This document shows positions 34,299 to 44,824 of a DNA stretch of 47,269 bases, one piece after another. The stretch lies in NCBI GenBank assembly GCA_023424215.1, contig JAFAEC010000064.1:1-47269 (forward strand). The letters are read 5' to 3'. The notes beneath the pieces were generated by a model. It did no database searches. It saw nothing but the letters and a program-made list of their open reading frames with translations, and had not been told where the DNA came from. The DNA is from Pseudomonadota bacterium (lineage in GTDB: Bacteria > Pseudomonadota > Alphaproteobacteria > Caulobacterales > Caulobacteraceae). Every line of letters starts with the position of its first letter. Positions within the stretch are counted from its first letter, which is position 1. A program made the translations under genes and the position numbers.

Positions 34299-35465
34299 AT
34301 GCCCGTCATCAACCGCGTCGCCGATCTCGTGGACGAGGTCACCGAATGGCGCCGCGACATGCATGCCCATCCGGAGCTCCTCTACGACGTGCATCGCACG
34401 GCCGCCCTGGTGGCCGACAAGCTCCGCGCCTTCGGCTGCGACGAGGTGGTGACCGGGATCGGCCGCACCGGTGTCGTCGGCGTGATCAAGGGCCGGCGCG
34501 GGACGGGCGGCAAGGTGATCGGGCTGCGGGCCGACATGGACGCGCTGCCGATCGAGGAGGAGACGAACGCTCCCTACCGGTCGCAGACGCCCGGCCTCAT
34601 GCATGCCTGCGGGCATGACGGCCACACGGCCATGCTGCTCGGGGCCGCCAAGTACCTTGCCGAGACGCGCAACTTCGACGGCACGGCCGTGATGATCTTC
34701 CAGCCGGCCGAGGAGGGCGGCGGTGGCGGCGACGCAATGGTGAAGGACGGGCTCATGACCCGCTTCGGCATCCAGGAGGTCTATGGGCTCCACAACTGGC
34801 CGGGCCACCCGGTCGGCGCCTTCGCGATCCGACCCGGGCCCGTCATGGCGGCCGCCGACCGCTTCACGATCAAGGTCGAAGGTCGGGGCGGCCATGCCGC
34901 GCATCCAAACAAGTGCGTCGACACCCTGCTCGTCGCCTCGCAGATCGTGGTCGCCCTACAGTCCATCGCTTCCCGCAACGTCGACCCGCTCGAATCCGTG
35001 GTCGTGTCGGTCTGCTCCTTCAAGGCGGGCGACACCTACAACGTCATTCCCCAGCACGCGACGCTGCTCGGCACCGTGCGCACCCTCAAGCCGGAGGTGC
35101 AGGACCTCGTCGAGGTGCGGATTTCGGAAGTGGCCAAGAGCGTCGCGGCCGCCTTTGGGGCCCATGCCACCGTCGAATATGCGCGCGGCTATCCGGTGAC
35201 CTTCAACCATCCGGAGCAGACCGACTTCATGGCCAAGATCGCCGAGATGGTCGGGACCGGCGTGAAGCGGGACGTCCCGCCGCAGATGGGCGCGGAAGAT
35301 TTCTCCTACATGCTGCAGGAGAAGCCGGGCGCCTACATCTTCCTCGGCAACGGCAACTCCGCGCAGTGCCACCATCCGGCCTACGATTTCGACGACGGCG
35401 CCATCCCGTACGGCGTCTCGCTCTGGGCGAAGATCATCGAGGAAGGGATGCCGGCGGCGGCCTGA
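34299..35465 (+). CDS. M20-family amidohydrolase (hippurate hydrolase/aminoacylase-like)
   Basis: A 388-residue metallohydrolase: GLRADMDALPIEEE (Asp ligand), MHACGHDGHTAMLLGAA (Cys/His ligands), IFQPAEEGGGG (Glu catalytic), a dimerisation insert, and GAEDFSYMLQEKPGAY. M20D members remove amino acids from N-acyl or conjugated substrates such as hippurate or indole-acetyl amino acids. It is cytoplasmic by sequence and close to the MocR gene, but a promoter-sized gap separates them. The gene begins after a ggctgaggagagc ribosome-binding site. Confidence 0.9.
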   Translation: MPVINRVADLVDEVTEWRRDMHAHPELLYDVHRTAALVADKLRAFGCDEVVTGIGRTGVVGVIKGRRGTGGKVIGLRADMDALPIEEETNAPYRSQTPGLMHACGHDGHTAMLLGAAKYLAETRNFDGTAVMIFQPAEEGGGGGDAMVKDGLMTRFGIQEVYGLHNWPGHPVGAFAIRPGPVMAAADRFTIKVEGRGGHAAHPNKCVDTLLVASQIVVALQSIASRNVDPLESVVVSVCSFKAGDTYNVIPQHATLLGTVRTLKPEVQDLVEVRISEVAKSVAAAFGAHATVEYARGYPVTFNHPEQTDFMAKIAEMVGTGVKRDVPPQMGAEDFSYMLQEKPGAYIFLGNGNSAQCHHPAYDFDDGAIPYGVSLWAKIIEEGMPAAA

Positions 35466-35477
35466 TCCCGCCCGCGC

Positions 35478-35801
35478 TCAACGACGGCGCGCCTTCGGCT
35501 GCGCGCCGCGCCAAGCGGTCTCGAGAATGCCGGCGAGTTCGCCCTCGTCCAGCGCTCCGAGCGCGACCGTGGTCCAGCCCTGCCGGCCCCAGGCATTCGG
35601 CACTGGCGCGAAGGCGGCGGGTTTCAGGAGGCACTTGAACTCCTGGTCCTCGGGCGAGAGCTTCAGATTGGCGCTCGCCCCGCCGGGCGGAACCGTCGCG
35701 TAGATCCGGGCAACCTTGAAGGCCGTCCGGTCGAAATGCGGCGTCTCGACGGTGCCGGCCAGCGAGAGCGCGATCCGGCGCAGGTCGTCTTCCGTTGCCA
35801 T
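35478..35801 (-). CDS. MmcQ/YjbR-family protein
   Basis: A 107-residue small protein matching MmcQ/YjbR (DUF419): EDDLRRIALSLAGTVETPHFD, FKVARIYATVPPGG, LKLSPEDQEFKCLL, and AWGRQGWTTVALGAL. The fold resembles a double-wing DNA-binding shape, but no function is proven. It converges on the M20 gene and lies just downstream of the L-lactate permease on the same strand. Confidence 0.8.
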   Translation of the reverse strand: MATEDDLRRIALSLAGTVETPHFDRTAFKVARIYATVPPGGASANLKLSPEDQEFKCLLKPAAFAPVPNAWGRQGWTTVALGALDEGELAGILETAWRGAQPKARRR

Positions 35802-35810
35802 GCCTTCCGC

Positions 35811-37535
<1,725 letters not shown>

Positions 37536-37743
37536 CTTGGCTTCTCCTACCAAGATCGTCCGAACTGCCCGTCTGCCTGGAAGCAACGAATGTCAACGCC
37601 CGATTTCCCGGTGCCCGGCAGGGCTGGGCTGCCTGTCTTGCAAGTCTCTGCCGTCAGAAACCGGGTCGCGGCCGCCGCCGGGGCCGGCTAGCGCGGGGGG
37701 CGGAGGTCGCACAGTGCTTCGTCAGTCCCCGATCCAGCGCACG

Positions 37744-38664
37744 ATGAACACGACCGAGTGGCTGCTGCTGCTCGGCCTCTCCGTCCTGTGGGGTGGGTCC
37801 TTTTTCTTCGTCGCGGTGGCCGTGAAGGAAATCCCGCCGCTGACGCTCGTGCTCCTGCGGGTGGGGCTCGCGGCGCTGATCCTCAACGTTCTCCTGCCAC
37901 TGCTCGGGACCGGGCTGCCCCGGACGCGCGCGGCGTGGGGGACGATCGCCGTGATGAGCGTCCTGAACAACGTGGTGCCGTTCACGCTCTTCATGTGGGC
38001 CCAGACCCGCCTGACGGGCGGCGCCGCCGCCATCCTGAATGCAACGACGCCGCTCTTCGGCGTCCTCGTCGCGCATGCCTTCCTGGCCGACGAGAAGCTG
38101 ACCTGGCGACGGGGCGCCGGCGTGCTGCTGGGTTTCCTCGGGGTCCTGATCATGATCGGGCCCGGGGCCCTGGCCGGATTTGGGCATCAGATCGCCGCGG
38201 AGGCGGCCTGCCTCCTCGCCGCGCTCACCTATGCCTTTGCGGGCCTGTGGGGACGACGCTTCGCGGCGCTCGGCATCTCGCCGATCCAGACCGCCACCGG
38301 GCAGGTAACGGTCTCGACGGTGCTGCTCCTGCCGCTCGCGCTCCTCGTCGACCAGCCCTGGACACTTCCGGCGCCCGGCGCGTCCACCTGGCTGGCCGTG
38401 CTCGGGCTCGCGAGCCTGTCCACGGCGCTCGGCTACATCCTGTTCTTCCGGATCCTGGAGACGGCCGGGGCCACGAACCTCCTGCTGGTCACCTTCCTGA
38501 TCCCGGCAAGCGCCCTCCTGCTCGGGGCCGCGTTCCTGGCCGAGCCGGTCCAGCCGCAGCAACTGGCCGGCATGACCCTGATCGGCGCAGGCCTCGCGGC
38601 GATCGACGGCCGCCTCCTGGCCTGGGCGGCATCCCGGCGGCCATCCGCGACCGGCCGGACCTGA
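37744..38664 (+). CDS. EamA/DMT-family transporter
   Basis: A 306-residue ten-helix permease: LLGLSVLWGGSFFFVAVAVKEIPP (the classical EamA first helix), AQTRLTGGAAAILNATTPLFGVL, and a second repeat with GLASLSTALGYILFFRILETAGA and FLIPASALLLGAAFLAEP. Members export metabolites or move carboxylates. It is divergent from the lactate permease over about 210 bases. The substrate is unknown. Confidence 0.82.
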   Translation: MNTTEWLLLLGLSVLWGGSFFFVAVAVKEIPPLTLVLLRVGLAALILNVLLPLLGTGLPRTRAAWGTIAVMSVLNNVVPFTLFMWAQTRLTGGAAAILNATTPLFGVLVAHAFLADEKLTWRRGAGVLLGFLGVLIMIGPGALAGFGHQIAAEAACLLAALTYAFAGLWGRRFAALGISPIQTATGQVTVSTVLLLPLALLVDQPWTLPAPGASTWLAVLGLASLSTALGYILFFRILETAGATNLLLVTFLIPASALLLGAAFLAEPVQPQQLAGMTLIGAGLAAIDGRLLAWAASRRPSATGRT

Positions 38665-38684
38665 GGCGAGGCGACCCGGCGGGC

Positions 38685-38966
38685 TCAGCCGGGCTGGACG
38701 AGCGCGCTCGCGCCGGCCGCGATCAGGGCCGCACCGATCACGCCGATGGCGCGCTCGTTCATGGTGAGCGGGAAGATCCGGCCGCGCTCGGTGGCGGGCC
38801 GGAGCGCGATGTCGACGATGAAGCCCGCCACCAGCGGCACCGTGAGCGCCGGGGTCGGGACCCAGTGCGGGATCGTGGCGGGGGCGCGGCCCAGGACGAG
38901 GCCCGTAAGGGCGCCCACCACCCAGATCCCGGCGATGAAGGCGTAGCCGGTCCGTGTCAGCATCAT
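38685..38966 (-). CDS. Small membrane protein
   Basis: A 93-residue product with about three hydrophobic helices (AFIAGIWVVGALTGLVLG, LTVPLVAGFIVDIAL, GVIGAALIAAGASALVQ). I do not recognise the family. The two adjacent start codons at 38966 and 38963 are both possible. It follows the SDR gene by only five bases, so the two are probably an operon. Confidence 0.6.
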   Translation of the reverse strand: MMLTRTGYAFIAGIWVVGALTGLVLGRAPATIPHWVPTPALTVPLVAGFIVDIALRPATERGRIFPLTMNERAIGVIGAALIAAGASALVQPG

Positions 38967-38971
38967 CGGCC

Positions 38972-39718
38972 CTAGTAGGTAGCGCGGCCGCCGGAGAGGT
39001 CGAACACCGCCCCGGTCGTGAAGGAATTCTCGGCCGATGACAGCCACGCCACCATGGCGGCGATCTCCCGCGTCTCGACGAAGCGGCCGCGCGGGATCTT
39101 GGACAGCATGAAGTCGATATGCTCCTGGGTCATCTGGTCGAAGATGCGCGTTCGGGCGGCGGCCGGCGTAATGCAGTTCACGCCGATGTCGTAGCCGGCG
39201 AGCTCCTTGCCCAGCGACTTCGTCAGCGCGATAACGGCCGCCTTGGAGGCCGAATAGGCCGACGCGTTCGGATTGCCTTCCTTGCCGGCCACGGACGCGA
39301 TCGCGACGATCCGGCCGTAGCCCTGCGCGATCATGGATGGCACGACGGCGCGGCAGCAATGCAGGGTGCCGTCGACGTTGATCTTGAAGATCCGCGACCA
39401 CTCGTCGAGTGGATAATCCCAGGTCTTCACGTTCGGGCCTGCGATGCCGGCGGAGGTCACGAGGATGTCGATCGGGCCGTGCTCCGCCTCGGCCGCCTTC
39501 GCGGCCGCCACGGTGCTCTGTGGGTCGGTGACGTCGACCGCGCGGGCGATGACCTTCCCGCCCGTGTTCTCGGCGGTCTCCTGCGCCAGGTCGAGATCCA
39601 GGTCCCAGATCTCAACGGTTGCGCCGCTCGCGGCGAAGCGCTCGACGATCGCCTGCCCGATGCCCTGGGCTCCGCCGGTCACCACGGCGACGTGACCGTT
39701 CAGATCGATCTGGTTCAT
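38972..39718 (-). CDS. Short-chain dehydrogenase/reductase (SDR)
   Basis: A classical SDR of 248 residues: TGGAQGIGQAI, an Asp-rich coenzyme loop DLDLDLAQ (NAD preference), TSAGIAGPN where most SDRs have NNAG, SVAGKEGNPNASAYSASK with the catalytic Ser, Tyr and Lys, and SFTTGAVFDLSGGRATY at the end. The ATG at 39718 follows ggggagga. The sequence resembles polyol or sugar-acid dehydrogenases, but the substrate is unknown. Confidence 0.85.
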   Translation of the reverse strand: MNQIDLNGHVAVVTGGAQGIGQAIVERFAASGATVEIWDLDLDLAQETAENTGGKVIARAVDVTDPQSTVAAAKAAEAEHGPIDILVTSAGIAGPNVKTWDYPLDEWSRIFKINVDGTLHCCRAVVPSMIAQGYGRIVAIASVAGKEGNPNASAYSASKAAVIALTKSLGKELAGYDIGVNCITPAAARTRIFDQMTQEHIDFMLSKIPRGRFVETREIAAMVAWLSSAENSFTTGAVFDLSGGRATY

Positions 39719-39857
39719 CCATCCTCCCCTTGCACTTTGCCCGAGCCTAGCTGCGCTCGCTGGCAAGAGCGAGCCCGCCGAAAGCCGTGTTGAACGGGCC
39801 AGGGTTGCCGCCTAAGGCCAATCGACGAGCGCGTGAAACAGAGCGGGGACCGACGGC

Positions 39858-41270
39858 ATGCGGGTGGGGCTTGGGTTGGCGGCTGCTGCCGCCGCCGGAT
39901 TCTGGGCTGGGCCGGCGCAGGCCGCCGGCGCGATCGACGGAAAAGCCCTCGGCCTCGTCTGGGCCATCCCGTTCGTCGGGATCCTGCTCTCTATCGCCAT
40001 CCTGCCGCAGCTCGCCCACCGGTTCTGGGACCGCCATATGGGCGCCCTCTCGGCGTTCTGGGCCCTCCTCGTCCTCGTGCCGCTGGGATTGACGCAGGGT
40101 TTCGCGCCGACGCTGGACGTCGTGATGCATGTCCTCCTGACGGAGTACATGCCCTTCATCCTGCTTCTGTTTGCCCTGTTCACGATCGCGGGCGGCCTGG
40201 TCGTTGTTGGCAACTTGCACGGCTCCCCCGCCCTGAATACCGGACTCCTCGCCTTCGGCACGGTGCTGGCGAGCTGCATCGGCACGACCGGCGCCTCCAT
40301 GGTCCTGATCCGGCCACTCCTGCGCGCGAACGACAACCGCGTGCACAACGTGCATGTCGTCGTCTTCTTCATCTTCCTGGTCTCGAATGTCGGCGGGGCC
40401 CTCACGCCGCTCGGCGACCCGCCGCTCTTCCTCGGCTTCCTCCGCGGGGTCGATTTCTTCTGGACCACTCGCTTCCTGGCGGCCGAGACCCTGTTCACGG
40501 CCGGCGTGCTGCTCGCGATCTTCTTTGTGCTCGACACCTACTGGTACCGCCGGGAAGGCGTGACCGTGCCGGATCCGACGCCGGACGACGAGCGGCTGCA
40601 CATCCGCGGGGTCGTGAACCTCGTTCTGCTCGCCGCCCTGGTGGGCGTCATCGTGCTGAGCGGCGTGTGGCGGCCGGGGATCAGCCTGCACGTCCTCCAC
40701 GTGGAGCTGCAATTGCAGAACCTCGTGCGGGACGCTGCCATGGTGATCTTGGCGCTGCTGTCACTCGCCCTGACCAGCAAGCGGAACCGCGCCGCGAATG
40801 ATTTCAACTGGCGTCCGATCATCGAGGTGGCGAAGATCTTCGCGGGCATCTTCGTCTGCCTCGTCCCCGTCGCGGCGGCACTCGGTGCCGGGCGGGAGGG
40901 TGCCTTCGCGCCGCTTCTCGCGCTCGTGTCCCGGCCGGACGGATCGCCGAACGAGGTCGCCTATTTCTGGCTCACGGGCATCCTGTCGTCCTTCCTGGAC
41001 AATGCCCCGACCTACCTCGTCTTCTTCGAGCTCGCGGGCGGGGATCCGGTCCAGCTCATGGGCCCGCTCGCCGGCACGCTCGCGGCCATCTCGACCGGGG
41101 CCGTCTTCATGGGCGCCAACAGCTATATCGGGAACGCACCCAACTTCATGGTCTACGCCATCGCGCGGGACGGCGGCGTGAAGATGCCGAGCTTCTTCGG
41201 CTACATGCTCTGGTCGGGCGCGATCCTGGTGCCGATATTTGTCGTCGTGACCTTCATCTTCTTCCGGTGA
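39858..41270 (+). CDS. Sodium/proton antiporter-like membrane protein (ArsB/NhaD superfamily)
   Basis: A 470-residue polytopic protein with about 12 helices, including an N-terminal signal-like helix. Motifs include LRANDNRVHNVHVVVFFIFLVSNVGGALTPLGDPPLFLGFLRGV and FLDNAPTYLVFFELAGGDPVQ, GANSYIGNAPNFMVY, which match the ArsB/NhaD ion-transporter superfamily. It probably exchanges Na+ for H+ or carries a related ion. The TGA overlaps a GTG that could begin the nucleotidyltransferase gene. Confidence 0.85.
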   Translation: MRVGLGLAAAAAAGFWAGPAQAAGAIDGKALGLVWAIPFVGILLSIAILPQLAHRFWDRHMGALSAFWALLVLVPLGLTQGFAPTLDVVMHVLLTEYMPFILLLFALFTIAGGLVVVGNLHGSPALNTGLLAFGTVLASCIGTTGASMVLIRPLLRANDNRVHNVHVVVFFIFLVSNVGGALTPLGDPPLFLGFLRGVDFFWTTRFLAAETLFTAGVLLAIFFVLDTYWYRREGVTVPDPTPDDERLHIRGVVNLVLLAALVGVIVLSGVWRPGISLHVLHVELQLQNLVRDAAMVILALLSLALTSKRNRAANDFNWRPIIEVAKIFAGIFVCLVPVAAALGAGREGAFAPLLALVSRPDGSPNEVAYFWLTGILSSFLDNAPTYLVFFELAGGDPVQLMGPLAGTLAAISTGAVFMGANSYIGNAPNFMVYAIARDGGVKMPSFFGYMLWSGAILVPIFVVVTFIFFR

Positions 41271-41293
41271 CCTGGCTGGGGTACAGTCTTGGA

Positions 41294-41587
41294 ATGGGAC
41301 GCGACGAGGCAATCATCAGGCTGCGGGCGAATGCCGACCGTCTTCGGTCGTTCGGCGTGAGGCACCTTGCCCTTTTCGGCTCGACCGCGCGTGACGAGGC
41401 AAGTGCAACGAGCGATGTCGATCTGCTCGTCGATCACGAGCCAAAGCGACTCGGGCTGATCGAACTCGCTGGGCTGACCCGCGTCGCTTCCGAGATCCTT
41501 CAGGCTCCCGCCGATGTGGCCTTGCGGGAAGGACTTCGCCCTTCAACACGGGCGACTATCGAGGCAGAAGCGCTCGAGGTCTTCTGA
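41294..41587 (+). CDS. MNT-type nucleotidyltransferase (antitoxin MntA-like)
   Basis: A 97-residue minimal nucleotidyltransferase with the signature LFGSTARDEASATSDVDLLVD, that is GSx(10)DxD with both metal Asp residues. In the MNT/HEPN toxin-antitoxin class this enzyme adds AMP to the partner HEPN protein to silence it. The ATG at 41294 is chosen; an alternative GTG at 41267 overlaps the antiporter stop and adds nine residues. The partner follows seven bases after its stop. Confidence 0.82.
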   Translation: MGRDEAIIRLRANADRLRSFGVRHLALFGSTARDEASATSDVDLLVDHEPKRLGLIELAGLTRVASEILQAPADVALREGLRPSTRATIEAEALEVF

Positions 41588-41593
41588 GGACAT

Positions 41594-41947
41594 ATGAGGC
41601 CGGCCCGAGCCCCCAGCGATCGACTGCGCGACATCCTGGAAGCAGTGGATCATGTCGGCGAGATGATCTCGGGAATGGACGAGGCGGGATTCGAGGCCGA
41701 TCGCCGGACGCGCCTTGCCGTGGAGCGTTCGATCGAAATCATCTCGGAAGCGTCACGCCATATCGGCGCTGAGCAGAAGGAAAGTTATCCGGACGTGCCG
41801 TGGCGCGACATTGCCGGGATCGGCAACGTGATGAGGCACGGATACGATCACGTGCTTCCGTCGGTCGTCTGGCATACCGCTACCGAGTCGCTCCCCGAGC
41901 TCAGGCCTGTCATCGCGGCCTTGCTGGAGCGGGCGAACGAGGCCTGA
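41594..41947 (+). CDS. HEPN-domain protein (HepT-like toxin, DUF86)
   Basis: A 117-residue all-helical protein of the DUF86/HepT family: LRDILEAVDHVGEMISGM, AVERSIEIISEASRHIG, and DIAGIGNVMRHGYDHVLPSVVW. HepT-type toxins cleave RNA with a Rx4-6H motif. Here the motif reads RHGY, with Arg next to His and the modifiable Tyr retained; this RHxY variant occurs in one HepT subgroup. It forms a toxin-antitoxin operon with the upstream nucleotidyltransferase. Confidence 0.8.
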   Translation: MRPARAPSDRLRDILEAVDHVGEMISGMDEAGFEADRRTRLAVERSIEIISEASRHIGAEQKESYPDVPWRDIAGIGNVMRHGYDHVLPSVVWHTATESLPELRPVIAALLERANEA

Positions 41948-41951
41948 GACC

Positions 41952-42971
41952 TCACCGCTCCGTCAGCTTCAGCTCGATGCGGCGGTTGCGGCTGTAGGCT
42001 TCGTCGGTCGTGCCGAGGTCGAGCGGCTGGAACTCGCCGAACCCGGCGGCCACGAGGCGCTGGGGCGGAATGCCCCGTGCTGCGAGCGCCTGCACGACCG
42101 AGATGGCCCGGGCGGCCGACAGCGCCCAGTTCGACGGGAACTGGGACGAGGAGATCGGGCGGGTATCCGTGTGGCCGTCCACGCGCAGCACCCATGGGAT
42201 GTCTGGCGGGATCTCCTTCGACAGGTCGAGGATCACGGCCGCGATCCGGTCGAGCTCGGGGCCAGCCTCCGGCTTGAGCGTCGCCTGCCCGGCCGCGAAC
42301 AGCACCTCCGACTGGAACACGAACCGGTCGCCGACGATCCGGACGTCGGGGCGCTGGCCCAGGATTTGGCGCAGGCGCCCGAAGAAGTCGGACCGATAGC
42401 GGGCGAGTTCCTGGACCCGCTGGGCCAGGGCGACGTTCAGCCGGCTGCCGAGATCGGCGATGCGGGCCTGCGATTCCCGGTCCCGGTTCTCGGAGGCGGC
42501 GAGCGCCTCTTCGAGCGCGGCCAGCTGCCGCCGCATGGCGGCGATCTGCTGGTTCAAGAGGTCGACCGTCGAGAGCGCGCGGGCGGTGAGCGCCTTTTCG
42601 GCCTCCAGGGCCGCGCTCGCGGCGCCGGCCCGGACCTCGGCCGAGCTGCCGGCATCGATGAGGGCCTGGAGGCGGCTACGCTCGTTGGCGCTCGCCTGGA
42701 GCGTGCTCTGCAGGCTGCTGACCTGGGTTTCCATGTCGCGCCGGCCGGAGCGCTCCAGGGCGAGGAGGTCCGTCAGCTCCGCGATCTGCCGGTTCAAGCG
42801 GTCGAGCACGCTGTCCCGCCCCGAGATCTCCCGTGCCAGGAAGAACTGGCCGAGCATGAAGATCGACAGCAGGAAGATGATCGACAGGAGCAGGGTCGTC
42901 AGGGCGTCGACGAAACCCGGCCAGTAATTGAGCGAGCCGCGGCGCGAGGCCCGCCCGGCGGCGACCGGCAT
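41952..42971 (-). CDS. OmpA/MotB-like peptidoglycan-binding protein
   Basis: A 339-residue protein with one N-terminal membrane helix (GFVDALTTLLLSIIFLLSIFMLG) bearing an Asp typical of MotB/ExbD ion channels. A long Ala/Gln/Arg-rich coiled coil (about 50-190) and a C-terminal OmpA domain (LRVDGHTDTRPISSS, FGEFQPLD, NRRIELKL) follow. It overlaps the upstream channel gene (TGATG). I infer an ion-driven stator complex anchored to peptidoglycan. The target process is unknown. Confidence 0.82.
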   Translation of the reverse strand: MPVAAGRASRRGSLNYWPGFVDALTTLLLSIIFLLSIFMLGQFFLAREISGRDSVLDRLNRQIAELTDLLALERSGRRDMETQVSSLQSTLQASANERSRLQALIDAGSSAEVRAGAASAALEAEKALTARALSTVDLLNQQIAAMRRQLAALEEALAASENRDRESQARIADLGSRLNVALAQRVQELARYRSDFFGRLRQILGQRPDVRIVGDRFVFQSEVLFAAGQATLKPEAGPELDRIAAVILDLSKEIPPDIPWVLRVDGHTDTRPISSSQFPSNWALSAARAISVVQALAARGIPPQRLVAAGFGEFQPLDLGTTDEAYSRNRRIELKLTER

Positions 42972-43894
42972 CAGAGCACCCGATCGCGCGCGAAGCGCTC
43001 GAGCAGGGCGCGGACGTCACGGTCGCGGGCAGCCTGCGTCTCCATCCATTCGCGGAGCAGCTTCTGCTCCGAGCGCATATTCTGGACGAGGCCCTCTATG
43101 CTGTCGGCGAGATTTGCCATCGCCTGGGCGGCGATGGCGGGGTCAGCGGGCGCGGCCTCGGCGCCCATCGCGTTGGCGGCAGTGGCCGAGGCGAGCCAAT
43201 CCTCGAGCTCGGTGTAGAACCGGTTCTGGGCCTGCCCGGCCTGGAGGTCGAGAAAGCCGAGGATCAGTGATCCGGCGAGGCCGAAGAGCGAGGCCGAGAA
43301 GGAAATGCCCATGCCGGCGAGAGGTGCGGAGAGGCTCGTCTTCAGCTCATCGAACAGGACGGCGGCGTCCGACCCGGTCCGGAGCGAGCCGATGATGCGG
43401 CCGACGGAGTTCACGGTCTCGATCAGGCCCCAGAAGGTGCCGAGGAGACCGAGGAAGACGAGCAGCCCGGCGAGGTAGCGCACGAGTTCCCGGCTCTCGT
43501 CCAGCCGGGCCGAGATCGAATCGAGCAGCGACCTCACGGTCGTGACGGAGAGGCCGGCGCGGCTGGCCGGATCGCCGATCAAGGCCGCCATGGGGGCCAG
43601 CAGGATCGGCGGCCGGGCGAGCGTCCGGCCATCGGCGCCGCTGATGTGGTTGACCCAACGGATCTCGCGGAAGAGCCGGATGACCTGCCGCCCGGCGAGC
43701 ACGATGCCGACGAGCAGGACGCCGCCGATCAGCGCGTTCAGGCCGGGATTGCCGAAGAAGGCCCGCTTCAGCGGCTCGAACAGGATCAGGACCAGGAACC
43801 CGACCAGGATCAGGAACACGGCCATCCGCACGAGGTAGATGCGGGGCGAGGAGAGCGGGCGCGCCTCGTGCTGAAGCGGGGTCGGGTGCAGCAT
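42971..43894 (-). CDS. MotA/TolQ/ExbB-like proton channel protein
   Basis: A 307-residue membrane protein with four hydrophobic helices: VRMAVFLILVGFLVLILF, LNALIGGVLLVGIVLAG, YLAGLLVFLGLLGTFWGLIET, and APLAGMGISFSASLFGLAGSL. The pair GTFWGLIETV and SLFGLAGSLILG is the TolQ/MotA channel signature. Partnered with the OmpA/MotB-like gene, it resembles the ZorA/ZorB pair of Zorya defence, but no Zorya effector gene flanks it. A longer start (TTG at 43927) is possible. Confidence 0.8.
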   Translation of the reverse strand: MLHPTPLQHEARPLSSPRIYLVRMAVFLILVGFLVLILFEPLKRAFFGNPGLNALIGGVLLVGIVLAGRQVIRLFREIRWVNHISGADGRTLARPPILLAPMAALIGDPASRAGLSVTTVRSLLDSISARLDESRELVRYLAGLLVFLGLLGTFWGLIETVNSVGRIIGSLRTGSDAAVLFDELKTSLSAPLAGMGISFSASLFGLAGSLILGFLDLQAGQAQNRFYTELEDWLASATAANAMGAEAAPADPAIAAQAMANLADSIEGLVQNMRSEQKLLREWMETQAARDRDVRALLERFARDRVL

Positions 43895-43944
43895 CGTCAG
43901 CTCATCGTGGCGTGGCCCCTCCGGCAAGAGGCCGCACGGTGAGC

Positions 43945-44742
43945 TTAGCGAGCCAGCGGCTTCCGCAGAAGTCCAAGCAACTCGCGGTGAAGGACTTCAT
44001 TGCCGCAACACACCGACAATGTGGTCATCGGGTCCGAGCCGCCGTCGCAATCGCTGACGAAGCCGCCGGCCTCGCGGACGATCGCGATGCCCGCCGCCAT
44101 GTCCCAGGTCTGCAGGTCGCGCTCCCAGTAGAGGTCGGCGCGGCCGGCCGCCACATAGGCCATGTCGAGCGCGGCCGAGCCCATCCGACGCAGGCCCGCC
44201 GAGACCGTCATGACGGACGCGATCTCCTGCAGGAAACGGGGATGGGCCGGGCGGCCGAGATGCGGCAGGCCGCAATAGACGACCGCATCCGCCATGTCGC
44301 GGCGCGAGGCGACGCGGAGCCGGCGGTTGTTCAGGTAGGCGCCCTTGCCGCGCTCCGCCATGAACAGCTCGTCCTTGATGGGATCGTAGATGACGCCGGC
44401 CACCATCTGCCCGTCGCGCTCGAGCCCGACCGAGATGCAGAAATGCGGGATGCCGTGGAGGAAGTTCGTGGTGCCGTCGAGCGGGTCGATATGCCAGCGA
44501 TGCGTGGTGTCGGTGCCCTCGATCGTGCCGGTCTCCTCCATGACGAGACCGTAGCCGGGGCGGGCCTTCTCCAACGCGCCGCGGAGGATCTCCTCCGCGC
44601 GGTGGTCGGCGGCCGACACGAAGTTCCCGGGCCCCTTGCGGGAGACCTGCAGGTTCTCGACCTCGCCGAAATCGCGCTTGAGCGACCGGGCCGCCTTCAT
44701 GACGGCCTCCGTCATCACGGTCATCAGGGGGGAGCGGATCAT
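43945..44742 (-). CDS. suhB: Inositol-1-monophosphatase family protein
   Basis: A 265-residue metal-dependent phosphatase: YGLVMEETG, the metal site WHIDPLDGTTNFLHGIPHF, and LQTWDMAAGIAIVREAGG. It cleaves inositol monophosphate or related phosphates; in E. coli SuhB also supports rRNA antitermination. It lies upstream of the channel pair, on the same strand, with about 50 bases between. Confidence 0.9.
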   Translation of the reverse strand: MIRSPLMTVMTEAVMKAARSLKRDFGEVENLQVSRKGPGNFVSAADHRAEEILRGALEKARPGYGLVMEETGTIEGTDTTHRWHIDPLDGTTNFLHGIPHFCISVGLERDGQMVAGVIYDPIKDELFMAERGKGAYLNNRRLRVASRRDMADAVVYCGLPHLGRPAHPRFLQEIASVMTVSAGLRRMGSAALDMAYVAAGRADLYWERDLQTWDMAAGIAIVREAGGFVSDCDGGSDPMTTLSVCCGNEVLHRELLGLLRKPLAR

Positions 44743-44824
44743 CTGTCTTCCAAAGGAATGGCTGCCGGCGGCACGCCGGCAGCGGGGCGAGCGTGTCGCC
44801 GGATGCGGTTGTGCCGTTCTCCGC

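Noticed and set aside
42971..43894. A complete Zorya defence system
   Set aside because: Only the channel pair is present; no ZorC, ZorD or ZorE gene occurs nearby.
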